From positions 1-7,461 of the forward strand of contig JAISTY010000220.1 of NCBI GenBank assembly GCA_031272375.1: a stretch of DNA of 7,461 bases. The letters are read 5' to 3'. Both the position numbers and the translations under genes were made by a program. Source of the stretch: Opitutaceae bacterium. GTDB taxonomy: Bacteria; Verrucomicrobiota; Verrucomicrobiia; Opitutales; Opitutaceae. This document shows positions 6,543 through 7,461 of this stretch, piece after piece (the stretch's first letter is position 1; each line of letters opens with the position of its first letter). The notes beneath the pieces were generated by a model, which did no database searches, was not told the DNA's origin, and worked only from the letters and a program-made list of their open reading frames with translations.

Positions 6543-7196
6543 ATGAAATTCCTGTTCGCCGGTGACAATGGCTCCCCCGCAACCCCGCGTTGCGACGATG
6601 AAGACGATGATGACGTGCGCGCGGACGAGTCCGTCCGCGAGGGCGCCCGCCCCGTCGCCGCGCTCGTCCAGCGGAAGTTCCTCGACCAGCGCAAAATCTT
6701 CCTCTGGGGGCCGGTGACGGACGAGTCGGCGAAGGATTTGACGGAGAAGCTGCTCTACCTTGAGGCCGTCGGGCCGGGCCGGGAGATAGTCTTCTACATG
6801 AACACGCCCGGCGGCTCCATCACCGCGGGCATGGCCGTCTATGACACGATGCGGCTGATTTCCTCGCCGGTGACGGTTGTGGTGACGGGCATGGCGGCCT
6901 CGATGGGGTCCATCCTGTTGAGCGGCGCGGCGAAAGGGCGGCGTTTCCTGTATCCGCATGCCCGCGTGCTCATCCACCAGCCCTTGATTTCGGGGCACTT
7001 CACGGGGCCGGCGGTGGACATCAACATCCAGGCGCAGGAAATGGAGAAGCTGCGTGGCGAGCTGAACGAAATCCTCGCGGCGGCGTCGGGGCAGCCGTTG
7101 GAAAAAATCAACAAGGACACCGACCGCGACTTTTACCTGACCGCGCCCGAGGCCATCGCCTACGGGCTGGCCGACGCCATCGTGGACAAGGTGTGA
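6543..7196 (+). CDS. clpP: ATP-dependent Clp protease proteolytic subunit, variant N-terminus
   Basis: Serine peptidase of family S14 that forms the two-ring proteolytic chamber fed by a Clp ATPase in the cytoplasm; 217 residues. The catalytic triad is intact by motif: Ser120 in GMAASMGS, His145 in LIHQPL, and Asp196 in DTDRDFYLTAPEA. The oxyanion-region NTPGGSITAG (87-96) and the handle-helix stretch (IQAQEMEKLRGELNEILA, 162-179) are also present. The N-terminus is unusual: residues 18-24 are seven acidic residues in a row, and instead of the usual axial-loop sequence (RGER...DIYSRLLKERIIFL) it has VAALVQRKFLDQRKIFLWGPV. This looks like a lineage-specific paralogue; a canonical clpP may exist elsewhere. 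The ATG at 6543 follows a C-rich leader without a Shine-Dalgarno site. The synthetase gene begins 22 bases downstream. No clpX, clpA or tig is in the window. Confidence 0.95.
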   Translation: MKFLFAGDNGSPATPRCDDEDDDDVRADESVREGARPVAALVQRKFLDQRKIFLWGPVTDESAKDLTEKLLYLEAVGPGREIVFYMNTPGGSITAGMAVYDTMRLISSPVTVVVTGMAASMGSILLSGAAKGRRFLYPHARVLIHQPLISGHFTGPAVDINIQAQEMEKLRGELNEILAAASGQPLEKINKDTDRDFYLTAPEAIAYGLADAIVDKV

Positions 7197-7218
7197 GCGC
7201 GGCGGCGGCTTGTCGCCC

Positions 7219-7461
7219 ATGAGCACCCCGCCTCCGGCCCCGGCGCCCTATGTCGGACGGCTCGCGCCCTCGCCGACGGGGCTGCTGCACATCGGGCACG
7301 CGCGGACGTTCCTGGCGGCCGCCGCGCGGGCGCGGGCGGCGGGCGGCAGGTTGTTGCTGCGCAACGACGACCTCGACGCCGGACGCTGCCGCCCGGAGTT
7401 CGTCGCCGCCTTCGTCGAGGATCTGCGCTGGCTGGGCTGCGCGTGGGAGGAACCGATGGTG
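7219..7461 (+). CDS. gluQ: Glutamyl-Q tRNA(Asp) synthetase / GluRS-like class I catalytic domain, 3' part outside the window
   Basis: First 81 residues of a class I aminoacyl-tRNA synthetase of the GluRS type. GRLAPSPTGLLHIGHARTF (13-31) contains the HIGH ATP-binding motif (24-27). RNDDLDAGR (48-56) corresponds to the RIEDTD/RIEDID glutamate-binding motif, and EDLRWLGCAWEEP (67-79) matches the segment that follows it. GluQ enzymes attach glutamate to queuosine in tRNA(Asp); full GluRS charges tRNA(Glu). The wording (LLLRNDDLD, short lead to HIGH) favours GluQ, but the zinc site and the C-terminal anticodon-binding region, which would decide, lie beyond the window. In this motif the usual Glu is Asp50. 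The start at 7219 is 22 bases after clpP and has no Shine-Dalgarno site, only GCCC before the ATG. Probably in one operon with clpP. Confidence 0.83.
   Translation, partial: MSTPPPAPAPYVGRLAPSPTGLLHIGHARTFLAAAARARAAGGRLLLRNDDLDAGRCRPEFVAAFVEDLRWLGCAWEEPMV

Noticed and set aside
1..7461. CRISPR array, tRNA/rRNA genes, insertion sequence, toxin-antitoxin or defence system
   Set aside because: I found no regularly spaced repeats, tRNA-like cloverleaf, transposase motif or defence-protein signature in any reading frame.

Overview
This is a very GC-rich window from a Gram-negative bacterium: it encodes a TonB-dependent outer-membrane receptor and secreted proteins with Sec signal peptides. Four of its start codons are preceded by C-rich leaders without a Shine-Dalgarno sequence, and its ClpP has a variant N-terminus ending in KIFLWGPV. 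From memory, these traits best fit the Verrucomicrobiota (Opitutales/Opitutaceae-like). This taxonomic call is inference only.

Left part (1-4482, + strand): an iron-acquisition block. It holds the 3' part of feoA, then feoB, joined by an ATGA stop/start overlap with a good internal ribosome binding site, then a TonB-dependent receptor 48 bases downstream. Together these would form an outer-membrane plus inner-membrane iron route. The first 47 bases are almost entirely two poly-G runs inside feoA and may be a sequencing or assembly artefact at a contig end.

Middle (4490-5884, - strand): a 12-helix sugar:cation symporter of the GPH/MFS_2 family, convergent with the receptor gene and only 7 bases from it. 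A divergent spacer of about 200 bases (5885-6081) separates it from the right-hand genes; I see no convincing consensus promoter there.

Right part (6082-7461, + strand): a small secreted helical protein with an LTxxQ motif (Spy/CpxP-like), then a ClpP protease of variant N-terminal type with a seven-residue acidic run, then the start of a glutamyl-Q tRNA(Asp) synthetase-type gene that runs off the window. ClpP and the synthetase gene are 22 bases apart and probably co-transcribed.

Most of the window is ordinary housekeeping and transport content; I do not see a new defence or mobile system. The points most worth checking are the feoAB-receptor linkage, the divergent ClpP N-terminus, the Glu-to-Asp change in the synthetase active-site motif, the shared CCC-ATG start context, the strand-composition switch near 5,900, and the poly-G edge.
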